Of a DNA stretch of 64,000 nucleotides, positions 53,621 to 64,000 are shown one piece after another. A program made the position numbers and the translations under genes. Location: NCBI GenBank assembly GCA_037043455.1, contig JAWPHD010002616.1:184687-248686 (forward strand), read 5' to 3'. How positions within the stretch are numbered: position 1 is the stretch's first letter; every line of letters begins with the position of its first letter. The notes below the pieces were generated by a model. It saw only the letters and a program-made list of their open reading frames with translations. It had not been told where the DNA came from and made no database searches. Source of the DNA: Cyrtodaria siliqua (Eukaryota > Mollusca > Bivalvia > Adapedonta > Hiatellidae).

Positions 53621-53964
53621 TATAAGAATACCTCTAAATGTATAGTTCAAGATTCCTTGTGTTGGTAGATGTATAGAAAAATAATAACAAGATACGTAGA
53701 AAAAGAATGAGAAAGAAACTTTTCTGGAGTGACTAAAGATCTTCAGGCGATAGACATTTTTATATTTAGTTTAGTTTATATATAACTCCTTGATCATGGT
53801 ATAACATCGTATACTATCAGTGCTAGTATACATGGAGTTGATAGAACTATTGAATGGTTAGTATATACTATTGAATGGTAAGTATATACTACTGTCTTTT
53901 TTTTTCTTCAACACACCTTCATCATATCTCCATGTGTAGGTGCTCATTATGACAAGTGTAATAT

Positions 53965-54085
53965 AGGTGGTGCCTACCCATTGCAGAACAGATGGTGCCG
54001 CCGGTAGCTGCAGCACAGGAAGTGTCGGCCTGTGTGTAGACGCATAATGGCGGCCAGTAAATAATTCTCCTTTCTTTTTGTGAAA
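53965..54085 (-). repeat. Rep-C dispersed repeat, copy 3
   Basis: The reverse complement has 'agaaaggagaattattta', 'ctggccgccattatgcgtct', 'caggccgacacttcctg' and 'tgcaatgggtaggc', matching the ends of the copies at 20495 and 21325. Confidence 0.55.
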
Positions 54086-54089
54086 ACAT

Positions 54090-54820
54090 ACACTATCACT
54101 TATTTAGCGTGCCATGGTTTATTTATTCGACTCTTATATGGTTTTCATAATTGCACATGGCAAGGCAGCAATTAACAGTTTCTTTGAGTTTGTCATGATA
54201 ACGCAATCTTATAATTACGCATGGTAGCAGTGAACAGTTTATCTGTGTTGTAATGCACGCCAACTTTTGTATTTCTGTGCTGATGTGTACTTCAAAGGTG
54301 TCGTGCTACAAAGGTGAATGTGTAATCAATATGTAACGCATGTCAATGATTTGACCAGAACGAAGCGAGGTAGTCCACCTTGAATCAAAAAATTTCGTAA
54401 TTAAATACATACAAATCCATGTCAGATAAGAAATAAACTATATTGTGCGGATAAAACAAAAGGTGTTTGGGACTTGAATTACATCGAAACAGAGGGCCAG
54501 CAGCCCTTGGTATCGATGATCGAGTCCCGCACAACAGGTATTGATATGGGAGAATATAAACCCGCTGAAAAGATTTTATTCCTTAAATATGAATCAATAA
54601 ATATAATACAACAGTTCGCTTACACACCAAACCATTTCATTTTGAAGCTGTTCTGAAATCGCCAGCAATCCTTCCGCTTCCAGAGACATTACGATTGTGT
54701 TGGAACAAGATACAGCGGAACACGTTAAACACATATATTAACCTTGTATTTTATTTTTTTGTAATCTGAGGGATAGTTTAGCAACAATACATGTATGTAT
54801 ATAATGCAAGCTCTGTTCTA
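54090..54820. other. Unassigned; one degenerate direct repeat
   Basis: 'gcacatggcaaggcagcaat' 'taacagtttc' at 54153 and 'gcatggtagcagtgaacagt' at 54218 form a loose ~68-bp direct repeat. The ORF at 54474 has no identity. Confidence 0.4.
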
Positions 54821-54833
54821 TACATGGGTATAG

Positions 54834-55067
54834 TTTGTTCGTATGGTGTTTTACGTCATTTTCAACACATGTAAGGTTATATAGGACGGTCGATTTTTTG
54901 TGGTGGAGGCAGACCACCCACTTTTCCTGGGTAGAACCAGTACTGTACACCTCCCGCCATCCGTAAGAATCGACACTTCCTCATAAGTCGAGCTTCCAGT
55001 GGGATTCGAACCCGCAGCGGTGTGGGGCGAGGGTTAACGTCGTTAACCATTTTGCCAAGGAGACGCT
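54834..55067 (-). mobile_element. SINE2, full copy with perfect 13-bp target duplication
   Basis: tacatgggtatag lies at 54821-54833 and 55068-55080, exactly bracketing the element. The reverse complement has a tRNA-Ser-like head with B box GGGTTCGAATCCC (55001-55013), the shared SINE2 body and the 'gtgttgaaaatgacgtaaaa' tail. The A-box region is mutated ('cttggcaaaatggtt'). The target is the satellite unit that continues at 55081. Confidence 0.92.
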
Positions 55068-55080
55068 TACATGGGTATAG

Positions 55081-56690
55081 AAACAAGATAGACAGAGTTG
55101 TATCCCTTTACGAAACATTTATATAAGCTGTTCTGACAAAGTATAGGGTTACACGTTAGGAAGATATAATGCAAGCTCGTTCTACATGGGTATATAACCA
55201 ATACAGAAAGAGTTGTAGGGCCCTTTCCGAAACATTTTATATAACCTTGCTTACCATGTTGCAACACACATTTAGAAGAAATTGCATCCCTTTTCGATAC
55301 ACATAAGTCGTATCCCTGTTTGATGCCGGCTAGGTACCGACTATATGACTGGACTGGTTTACTGATGCGAAGCTGGATGGGTACCCAGTATACGAATGGT
55401 TTACTCACGTGAAGCTGAATAGATACTCAGTATAGGACTGGTTTACTTTACATAATAGATACTCAGTATAGGACTGGTTACTTTACATAATAGGTACTCA
55501 GTACAGGACAGGTTTACTCATGTGTAGCTGGATAGATACTCAGTATAGGACTGGTTACTTTACATAATAGGTACTCAGTACAGGACACGTTTACTCATGC
55601 AAAGCTGGATAGATATTCAGTATAGGACTGGTTTATGCATGTAAAGCAGGATAGATACTCAGTATAGGACTGGTTTACGAATGTGAATCTGAATTGGTAC
55701 TCAGTATAAGACTGGACTGGTTTAACCAATACAGAAAGAGTTGTATCCCTTTCCGAAACATTTTATATAACCTTGATTACCATGTTGCAACACACATTTA
55801 GAAGAAATTGCATCCCTTTTCGATACACATAAGTCGTATCACTGTTTGATGCCGGCTAGGTACCGACTATATGACTGGACTGGTTTACTGATGCGAAGCT
55901 GGATTGGTACCCAGTATACGAATGGTTTACTCACGTGAAGCTGAATAGATACTCAGTATAGGACTGGTTTATTTTACATAATAGATACTCAGTATAGGAC
56001 TGGTTACTTTACATAATAGGTACTCAGTACATGACAGGTTTACTCATGTGTAGCTGGATAGATACTCAGTATAGGACTGGTTACTTTACATAATAGGTAC
56101 TCAGTACACGACACGTTTACTCATGTGTAGCTGGATAGATATTCAGTATAGGACTGGTTTACTCATGCAAAGCTGGATAGATATTCAGTATAGGACTGGT
56201 TTATGCATGTAAAGCAGGATAGATACTCAGTATAGGACTGGTTTACGAATGTGAATCTGAATTGGTACTCAGTATAAGACTGGACTGGTTTGATCATGAG
56301 AAGCTGGGTAAGTACTCAGTATATGACTGTTTTTTTACTCATGTCAGTATAATGTGAAGCTGGATAGTAACTCAGTGAAGGATTGGACTGGTTTACTCAA
56401 GTGAGCTGGATAGGTACTCAGTAGATGACTGGTTTACACATGTGAGCTGGATAGGTACTCAGTAGATGACTGGTTTACTCATGTGAGCTGGATAGGTACT
56501 CAGTAGATGACTGGTTTACTCATGTGAGCTGGATAGGTACTCAGTAGATGACTGGTTTACTCATGTGAAGCTGGATAGGCACTCGGTACAGGACTGGATT
56601 GGCTTACATGGGATAGGTACACAATACAGGACTGGACTGGTTTACCCATCCAAAGCTGGATAGGTTCTCCGTATAAATTTATCAGTTTCA
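55081..56690 (+). repeat. Satellite with ~41-bp monomers and a ~528-bp duplication
   Basis: The monomers read 'tttactcatgtgagctggat' 'aggtactcagtagatgactg' 'g'. The segment starting 'aaccaatacagaaagagttg' at 55196 is repeated from 55724 with the same internal order (including 'gatgccggctaggtaccgac' and 'acataataggtactcagtac'), 528 bp apart. The most uniform monomers lie at 56390-56560. Minus ORFs here are artefacts. Confidence 0.93.
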
Positions 56691-56694
56691 GTTG

Positions 56695-57690
56695 TTTGGT
56701 AATCCAGCATTTTGGAACAACCAATGCCAAAATGTTGGGAATACCATTTGACTGGACCGATTTAACACAAACATCGTTGGAAAATGGAATGCAATTTAAA
56801 GATATATAAATATATATGTATACTTACGTAGATGAGAAAGGACACCATACAATGGCGGTTAGCACACGCGAGATATAGTAAGTTGTGGACATGGAGCCTG
56901 ATATGTTAAAAACTCTTTTTCCTATACAAGGTTATTTGTTTCTTAGATGGAAACTCACTTTCTAATGCACTGGCATGGAGTAATTTCATAACACTTTTAG
57001 TCGTATCTCAACCAGTGAATTAATAAGTTTTATTAGTTCACAGTCTCAACCAAGACGTCTGCTAGTTGCCATCTTGGATGCAGGATCAACATAACTTTTT
57101 ATTTCAAACCAACTACATATCATGTGGATCTCTGGTATGTTTTAATGGTTTTGTTTTAATATCTGGTAGGGTTCCAGAGGAGAAGTGTTCACAATATTTA
57201 TTTTGTCAGCCATCAAAAAGTGGCTCAGTGTAGATATGCACTAAACTAGGCCCAAAAAATGAATTGATAAATTACTGTTAATGAAGTTAGTTTGGTCGAG
57301 AAAACATGACTCGGCTGGTTTTTGGTGCATAAATCATTAACATTAATCCATATGCTGCTTTATACGTTTTTGTGATCTAAGTACACTTTATTTTTCATAA
57401 TATGTACCGCTGCTAGCAATATGAACCCCATATGAATATTAATATTGATGACTTAATAAACACACATATAGTCATGGTGTATTCCAGTACAAATATTTTC
57501 ATAAATAATAACTCAATGAACCTAATATGCTTATTTAATGTAGATGCACATTTTGTATAAAACTGAAGCACGGTATGAGGGTTTTCTCTTGTATTTGTAT
57601 TCATACCAATTACTCTACCAGATCGCCACCAGGCCCTTTAAAGAAAAATAAAACAAATTCACTGAGTAAGAACATTTATTGCACAAGGTA
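56695..57690. other. No supported feature
   Basis: 'ccagcattttggaacaacc' and 'ccaatgccaaaatgttggga' near 56710 make a small inverted motif. On the minus strand an AATAAA lies at about 57677-57682 ('caataaatgttcttac'), possibly a polyadenylation signal, but no exon can be tied to it. Confidence 0.35.
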
Positions 57691-57694
57691 AAAT

Positions 57695-59080
57695 AACAAG
57701 AGGTCAATGACCTTGAAGCTCTACTGATAGGTTTTGATAGCTAGATTAGCATTCCTGTGAAGTTTTATGAAAATCTGTCAAGTAGTTTTAGAGGAGTAGT
57801 CGCTACAAGTTTTTACTATATAACTCTATGTAAACAAAGCTGACTGTCATGTTTAATATTGAATCAAAATAATTTTCAACCAGGACAAACATCATGTCAT
57901 GCTGATCATTTTAGAACAAGTTCCATATCAATATCATGTATAGTTTTCAAGAAGTAGTTGCTACAAATTTGTTTTTTAAATCTATTTTTAGCCATGATGG
58001 CCATCTTGAATTTCAGGCTAACCTGAATTTTTGCTAAGATCAACTAGACATCAAGAGCAACATTTCTGTTAAGTTTCATGAAGATCCTTCGAGTAGTTTC
58101 AGGAGTAGTCGCTGCAAGTCTTTACAATATAACTCGTGTAAACAAAGATGACTGCTGGCAGCCATGTTTAACGTCAAATCAAAATGATTTTTAACAAGGA
58201 CCAACATCATACCTTGCTGATCATTTTTAAAGTCCCATAGCAATATCACTTATAGTTTTCAAGAAGTAGTCGCTACAAATTTGTTTTTTAAAAATCTGTT
58301 TTTATCTGTGGTGGCCATTTTGAACTTCTGACCAACCTGAACTTTTGCTCGGATCAACTAGACATCAAGAGCAACATTCCTGTGAAGCTTCATGAAAATC
58401 TGTTGAGTAGTTTCAGAGGAGTAGTTGCTACAAGTTTTTACTATATAACTCTATGTAAACAAAGATAGCCGCTGGCCATGTTTAATGTTGAATCAAAATG
58501 ATTTTCAACAAGGACCAACATCATGCCATGCTGATCATTTTAGAGAAAGTCCCATATCAATATCACTTATAGTTTTCAAGAAGTAGTCGCTACAAACTTG
58601 ATTTTTAAAAATCTATTTTAAGCTGTCGTGGCTATCTTGAATTTCCGGTAGACCTCAATTTTGCTAGGATCAACTAGATATCAAGAGCAACATTCCTGTG
58701 AAGTTTCACGAAAATCAGTCGAGTAGTTTCAGAGGAGTAGTCGCTACACGCTTTTACTAAATAACCCTAGGTAAACAAAAATGTTCAAGGACCAACATCA
58801 TGTCATGCTGATCCTTTTAGAAAATGCCCCATAGCAATATCACTTATAGTTTTCAAGAAGTAGACGCTACAAACTTGATTTTTAAAAATCTATTTTTAGC
58901 TTTGGTGGCCATCTTGGATTTCACATCAATGTGAATTTTTGCTAGAATCAACTAGACATCTTGGGCAACATTCCTGTAAAGTTTCATGAAAATCCATCCA
59001 GTAGTTTCAGAAAAGTAGTCGCTACAAAAAAGTTTATTGACGGACGAACGGACAAAGGACACCGCACCACGGCATAAGCA
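57695..59080 (+). repeat. ~310-bp degenerate tandem repeat, bivalve type, ~4.4 units
   Basis: Each unit contains 'acattcctgtgaagtttcat' 'gaaaatc', 'gagtagtttcagaggagtag' 'tcgctacaa', 'aacatcatgtcatgctgatc', 'atagttttcaagaagtagt', 'ggtggccatcttg' and 'gatcaactagacatcaagag'. The starts are near 57750, 58050, 58372, 58690 and 58965. It ends 'ttgacggacgaacggacaaa' 'ggacaccgcaccacggcat', the usual end of this dispersed repeat as I remember it from bivalve sequence. Confidence 0.85.
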
Positions 59081-59084
59081 TAAA

Positions 59085-59685
59085 ATTGTGATTTATACCG
59101 AGATTTATCACAGGCCTGGGTACTCAACAGCCATTGCTACATTTCCTGACAAAGATTTGTATGCATCACTGGTGTGTAGCAAATCAACTGATGATTATAC
59201 AGTAAAAGAAACAAGTTTATTGAATTTTCTATGGGTGAAAGATTGGGATTTCTCAGTGAAAGAATATTCATAATCGCTTAATATTAATAACTAACTCTAA
59301 AAACAGAAATAACCAGCTGTGACCTTGAGTCATGACGTCAGTAAAGTGTTGCTGATGTCGACTGAAGTCACCAACCGATAAGGTTCAATAAAACAAACAG
59401 GTTAAAATCATACATAAAGTGATTTAAAATGTAATAAATAAGATTATTTAACAGCTGGGTTTGATTATATGGACATCCTTCACTCGATTGTGGGCGTGTT
59501 TAGTTTTGTACTATCATCTCGTGAAGTATTTACCTGTAATCAAATCCAGCAGTTAAATAATCTCTATGCTATGTATACAGTTTATCCGAATAATAAGGCT
59601 TGTTTAAAAATGATAAAAGACCAGTTTCTGATTACTTATAATGAAAACACTTATATCCACTATAAAGACAAACTGTAATGTTAAA
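59085..59685. other. No supported feature
   Basis: A frame open to 59273 follows a 'tttatcacag' acceptor-like site, but support is too thin to call an exon. A 69-codon ORF at 59469 has no identity. Confidence 0.35.
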
Positions 59686-59689
59686 GTAG

Positions 59690-60008
59690 CTATCCCGCCA
59701 ACAACAGCCACATTTTACAACATAAACCTACTGACGACAAGGTATATATATACATAACTTACATATTTTTGAGAATCCAAACTCTACAGACACAATATAA
59801 ACGGCTTTAACCAGCTGGGCCGACTCGAAAGACTGCAGCATTGAATTAATAGTTACCAACTCATAATTCATTTTACGCATATTCAATTGCGGTTATTTTA
59901 AGAACTCATGAAAAATCTTATACTTTTAATTGGCACATATACATTATTATATGAACTGAACACCTAGATAGAGTTTTGCAGCGTAATTTTGCCGTTATTT
60001 GGCGGTTT
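59690..60008 (+). mobile_element. CCCGCC-TIR MITE, full length
   Basis: The left end is 'tatcccgccaacaacagcca' and the right end 'ttgccgttatttggcggt'. The interior shows 'cctactgacgacaaggtata' and 'ttaccaactcataattcatt'. About 319 bp. Confidence 0.85.
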
Positions 60009-60074
60009 AGTTTCTTTAACATATACAGCAGCTTAAAAAAACTAAAATCTGTACAGTTAGAAGTATTCTATAAA

Positions 60075-60410
60075 GTAAGAAAGGGAGCTAGCTGGCAAGC
60101 CCAGTTGACAATGAGTTGACAATGAATCTGGAGATCCTGGGTTTTGAGCCTCACTGACGCCGCTGCATTTCTTCAGTTTGTCCAGGAGCACGATAATTGC
60201 CTAAGTCTCTACTGTCAGACGAAAATGTCAAACTGGGCAGTCCCGAGTATCAGAGTCTATCCTTCGGGCACATATTCAAGAACCATAGAAATATAGTCAT
60301 TGATGAGATCAGGGCATGGTTTCCAGATTTCTATGTATCCTTCTCTCTTGGATGACTCAACATAATGCAAGATAATGTACTGATAAGCCATTACTCAATT
60401 AATGCATGCC
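60075..60410 (+). mobile_element. SINE1, diverged copy
   Basis: A degenerate tRNA-like head ('gctagctggcaagcccagtt', 'gagatcctgggttttgagcc') is followed by the body 'cccgagtatcagagtctatc', 'caagaaccatagaaatatag', 'ggtttccagatttctatgta' and 'gataagccattactcaatt'. 'gttgacaatga' is locally duplicated at 60102-60124. Older than the copies at 2377 and 12459. Confidence 0.75.
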
Positions 60411-60414
60411 ACCA

Positions 60415-60720
60415 GAAAAAACCATCTAAAGTTACCAAATCAAAAATATAGATATAATAAATAATTTTACATTTCCACATCATACAAGAAAGATAATGCA
60501 CCAAATCCATACACATTAAGCACCCGCCAGTCTGCTTTACTATACCACTTCAAGGAGATTTCTTCATTCAAAAGCACCCATCTTGTTGATGATCCTAGCT
60601 AGGGTTTAGTTGTTAATATCCAACTTTTACATATGTTCATCTTTAATTTATTCACTCTATTTTTAAATTTTTTCCTTCCACTTCTGTTGATATTATTGCA
60701 TTTGGATTGGACAAAAATTA
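60415..60720. other. No feature seen
   Basis: No coding, RNA or repeat signal recognised. Confidence 0.4.
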
Positions 60721-60725
60721 TTTAA

Positions 60726-61401
60726 AGGGACATATGGCAATATTTTTTCCTAAAACCTCACAGCGTCCAGTTAGTTTTTCTTAATTACTTGCATTTGTTC
60801 AATCATTAATATTTATTATTATTAGAACAGTTCAAAGCAAATTGTTTTTACACAATACTAACTGTATATTATATTGCTGGAAAAAATATATTTAAAGATG
60901 TAGTAGATTTACGAAGACAACTGAAATACCAAATCCGTATTTAATTATAATTTTATGCAAGCCATTTTAAAGTCAAATTGATGCAGGATTAATATACAGA
61001 GTTGCTGATTTTAATAAAGAAATAGAACATCGTTTACTGTGAATTATCGTTTAATATATCAGGGCTTGGAGTTCAATTGTTAACAATAATTTCACGAGCC
61101 CGAACGACAAACCGTGATATATTATAGATAATTCTCCGTAAACGATGTTCTATTTAAATAATTTCTATTCTAATACTCCTTAAATGTGAAAATAACGCAC
61201 ACATCTGAAATCTTTCGCATTGCTTTTCTTGCTCTCCTAACGTTGCATACGTTACAATGCGGAATGCGCAATGCTTACTCTCCTAACGTTGCAAAAATTA
61301 CAGTGATATATCGTTCAATATAACGAGATATTTTAAACTAGGCTATATAGTGCGGTGTATTAGAATGCTTGATATAAAACTCTAGATTGCCGTGTGTCCC
61401 T
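60726..61401 (+). mobile_element. TTAA-type MITE (AGGGACAC family), enlarged copy
   Basis: The left end is AGGGACATATGGCAATATT and the right end TAGATTGCCGTGTGTCCCT. TTAA lies on both sides (60722-60725 and 61402-61405). At 676 bp it is twice the length of the copies at 11.5-12.2 kb. A ~40-bp inverted repeat inside ('aatagaacatcgtttac' at 61021 and 'gtaaacgatgttctatt' at 61138) marks a probable nested insertion. Confidence 0.8.
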
Positions 61402-61621
61402 TTAAAATTACAGACTGTATCTCAGCCTAGAATCCTCTACTTTAAACCATTATTTAATTCTTAATGAAAATGATCATCAAAGTTCTTCAATGCTATACTA
61501 AACCAACATTTGTCCCGACTAAAAGTGTAGTTTCATGAATGAAGGGTCCAGATATGGTTCCCTCAAACCACATCAATGGCACCATCAATGTCACCAATAG
61601 TCACTGATCATCCCTTTCCTA

Positions 61622-61790
61622 CTAGTCACAAGTCTCATGAAGAACAACACTAAATTCTGCCAGATCTTGGTACATGGCCATGCGAGGGACCTAACACAAA
61701 TGTTCATCAGTCACAAGTCTCATATAACATTAAATTCTGCCAGATCTTGGTACATGCCCATGCAAGGGGCATTACACAAATGCTCATCAG
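61622..61790 (+). repeat. ~90-bp tandem duplication
   Basis: 'agtcacaagtctcat' ... 'aaattctgccagatcttggt' 'acatggccatgcgaggg' ... 'acacaaatgttcatca' is followed at once by a second copy. If the adjacent exon call is right, this lies in its 3' untranslated region. Confidence 0.85.
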
Positions 61791-61920
61791 CTTTTGCCTT
61801 TCTTGTATCTCTGTCTAGCTGCACCTATTCCCCCTTTTCTATGTGGTTTTGTTTCTGTTTGTTGTTGCTTGGATTGTTCATTTTCAATACTTTCTTCTGT
61901 GTCTGTTTTACCTCCCATTT
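61787..61920 (-). CDS. Possible last coding exon of an unidentified gene
   Basis: On the minus strand, 'gtgtttaatttaacag' (AG at 61922-61921) is a plausible 3' splice acceptor. The open frame that follows gives MGGKTDTEESIENEQSKQQQ, then TETKPHRKGGIGAARQRYK and KGKS, and a TGA (61789-61787). The peptide is hydrophilic, Glu/Gln-rich then Lys/Arg-rich. It uses varied codons and is not repeat-derived, unlike every other long frame nearby. Phase implies one base from the preceding exon. A donor-like 'gacggtaaaaaa' at about 62482 has the right phase (giving PIYDE before MGG) and would leave an intron made almost entirely of the 13-bp minisatellite. I do not recognise the protein. It could be a chance frame. 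Confidence 0.35.
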
Positions 61921-61943
61921 CTGTTAAATTAAACACATTTTAC

Positions 61944-62455
61944 AAGATTTTACAGCATGTTACAGCAGCATGTTACAAAGCATGTTACAGCAGCATGTTA
62001 CAGCATGGTACAGCTGCATGTTACAACATGTTACAACATGTTACAGCAGCATGTTACAGCAGCATGTTACAGAGCATGTTACAGCAGCATGTTACAGCAG
62101 CATGTTACAACATGTTACAACATGTTACAGCAGCATGTTACAGAGAATGTTACAGCAGCATGTTACAACATTGTACAGCAGCATGTTACAGCAGCATGTT
62201 GCAGCAGCATGTTACAGAGCATGTTACAGAGAATGTTACAGCATGTTACAGAGAATGTTACAGCATGTTACAGCAGCATGTTACAACATGTTACAGCAGC
62301 ATGTTACAGCAGCATGTTACAGAGAATGTTACAAAGCATGTTACAGAGAATGTTACAGCAGCATGTTACAGAGCATGTTACAGCAGCATGTTACAGCATG
62401 TTACAGAGCATGTTACATCAGCATGTTACAGCAGCATGTTACAGCATGTTACAAA
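61944..62455 (+). repeat. 'catgttacagcag' 13-bp minisatellite
   Basis: About 40 units of 'catgttacagcag', mixed with 'catgttacaa', 'catgttacagag' and 'aatgttacag' variants. No plus-strand frame of the unit carries a stop, so three overlapping ORFs of 178-231 codons appear. They are artefacts. Confidence 0.96.
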
Positions 62456-62547
62456 ACTGTTGTATGTTCTCTTTTTTTTACCGTCATAAATAGGAACTGC
62501 AGAATGCAATGCTCAATATACAGGCTTATTTACAAAGTAATAATTAA

Positions 62548-62743
62548 CCCTTAACCCCTACATATATATAATGGACTGTTCTTTCTTTGAATTAAGACCA
62601 TTCCATTTATGTGACAAAGGGGTGTTTTGGGGAAAATGACTAAGCAGTCGGACATTGTAAACTCTGATCAGACTTCAAGTTAGGCTTGTCTGGGTTTAAA
62701 ATGGATGCAAAGGCTATTATAGTCATGCTTAGCGGGTTAAGGG
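62548..62743 (-). mobile_element. piggyBac-like MITE, second copy, inverted
   Basis: The termini are CCCTTAACCCCTA and CTTAGCGGGTTAAGGG, with TTAA at 62544-62547 and 62744-62747. It is 196 bp. Read on the minus strand it follows the copy at 3562-3764 ('ttgtaaactctgatcag', 'ctattatagtcatgcttagc'). Confidence 0.85.
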
Positions 62744-62749
62744 TTAATA

Positions 62750-62935
62750 TTTGTTGGGTTGGACTGAATATCTGAATATCAGAGAAAACTTTCACACATG
62801 TGTAGAACCAGTGACAACTATATGAGTTATCTCAGTTGGAGATAAATAAATCTAGCACCAGTGAAAACTATGTCAATTTTTCTCAATTTCGAGATAAACA
62901 TTTTAAAATGCAAGACGTTCCAATAATTCTTCTGT
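62750..62935. other. Short unique stretch with a local duplication
   Basis: 'gaaccagtgacaactatatg' 'agttatctcagttggagata' and 'caccagtgaaaactatgtca' 'atttttctcaatttcgagat' form a ~65-bp imperfect direct repeat. Confidence 0.6.
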
Positions 62936-62940
62936 TTGTT

Positions 62941-64000
62941 ATATACACAACATCGTATACACAACATCGTATACACAACATCATATACACAACATTATAT
63001 ACACAACATCATATACACACCATCATATACACAACATCATATACACACCATCATATACACACCATCATATTCATATACACAACATCATATTCATATACAC
63101 AACATCATATATACAACATCATATACACAACATCATATTCATATACACAACATCATATACACAACATTATATACACACCATCATATACACACCATCATAT
63201 ACACAACATCATATACATATACACAACATTATATACACACCATCATATACACACCATCATATTCATATACACAACATCATATAAACAACATCATATACAC
63301 AACATCATATACACAACATCATATTCATATACACAATATCATATACACAACATCATATACACAACATCATATACACAACATCATATTCATATACACAACA
63401 TCATATACACAACATTATATACACAACATCATATACACAACATCCTATACACAACATCCTATACACAACATCATATACACACCATCATATACCCAACATC
63501 ATATACACAACATCATATACACAACATCATATACATAACATCATATACACAACATTATATACACAACATTCATATATACAACATATATATACACACCATC
63601 ATATACCCAACATCATATTCATATACACACCATCATATACACACCATCATATACACAACATCATATACACAACCATCATATACACACACTCATATACCCA
63701 AACATCATATACCACAACATCATATACACACACTCATATACCCAACATCATATACACAACATCATATACACAACATTATATACACAACATCATATACCCA
63801 ACATCATATTCATATACACAACCATCATATACACACCATCATATACACAACCATCATATACACACCATCATATACACACACTCATATACCCAACATCATA
63901 TACCCAACATCATATACACACCATCATATACACAACATCATATAAACAACATCATATACACATTATATACACAACATCATATACACAACATCATATACAC
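62941..64000 (+). repeat. 14-bp 'tatacacaacatca' satellite, open at the window edge
   Basis: The unit is tatacacaacatca, with variants 'tatacacaccatca', 'tattcatatacacaacatca' and 'tatacccaacatca'. It extends to the last base of the window. All plus frames of the unit lack stops, which produces a 369-codon ORF (62836-63945) of YTTSYTQHHIHNII-type repeats. Its first 30 or so codons are unique sequence, but nothing supports translation. Confidence 0.97.

Noticed and set aside
54474..54656. 60-codon ORF
   Set aside because: No recognisable motif and no splice or promoter context.
59037..59273. 78-codon ORF with an acceptor-like 'tttatcacag' inside
   Set aside because: The start codon lies in the end of the ~310-bp repeat. 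The remainder (PGYSTAIATFPDKD...) reads plausibly but has no partner exon or recognised family.
61794..62554. Three overlapping plus-strand ORFs of 178-231 codons
   Set aside because: All are translations of the 13-bp 'catgttacagcag' repeat, which has no stop in any plus frame.
62836..63945. 369-codon ORF
   Set aside because: It consists of 14-bp satellite. The same sequence is open in the other frames too.

Overview
This window is intergenic or intronic DNA from an animal nuclear genome. It is AT-rich by eye, has no operon-like gene packing, and no long non-repetitive ORF has recognisable protein identity. It is packed with tRNA-derived SINEs, short terminal-inverted-repeat (TIR) elements with TA or TTAA target duplications, decayed non-LTR and other reverse-transcriptase relics, and many minisatellites. 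Several low-complexity dispersed blocks look like repeats I associate with bivalve molluscs: the 'agctcacctgagc' type at 47.8 kb and the roughly 310-bp unit ending 'ttgacggacgaacggac' at 57.7-59.1 kb. A bivalve, probably a heterodont, is my best guess. It rests on memory, not a search.

Layout. 0-8.1 kb: a 50-bp tandem repeat, SINE1 pieces, a TTAA-flanked MITE, and a 72-bp satellite in two opposite orientations, each abutting part of a TA-type MITE. 8.1-20 kb: mostly unannotated AT-rich DNA with paired MITEs, a full-length SINE1 with target duplications, a SINE2 and two minisatellites. 20-25.2 kb: a duplicated dispersed repeat, a 144-bp foldback, and a nested inverted repeat with one arm amplified into 17 near-identical 44-bp monomers. 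25-31.8 kb: a G-quadruplex motif, a 730-bp ACT/GCT trinucleotide array, more MITEs, and a dispersed repeat (Rep-B) carrying palindromes. 31.8-33.1 kb: a 29-bp array. 33.7-52 kb: four same-strand relics of one reverse-transcriptase element, one of them with two internal segments expanded into arrays, plus a decayed jockey-like LINE and further minisatellites. 52-64 kb: MITEs, SINE2 inserted in a satellite, higher-order satellite, SINE1, a TTAA MITE, a 13-bp minisatellite, a second piggyBac-like MITE, and a 14-bp satellite running off the window end.

Host genes. I found no complete gene. Two short minus-strand segments (61787-61920 and 28167-28229) look like possible last coding exons, because a splice acceptor is followed by an open frame and a stop. 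Neither is identified. The longest ORFs (up to 369 codons at the right end) are artefacts of tandem repeats whose unit lacks stop codons. I found no standalone tRNA or rRNA gene, CRISPR array or prokaryotic signal. The most informative content is structural: how small elements, satellites and retroelement relics nest and expand.
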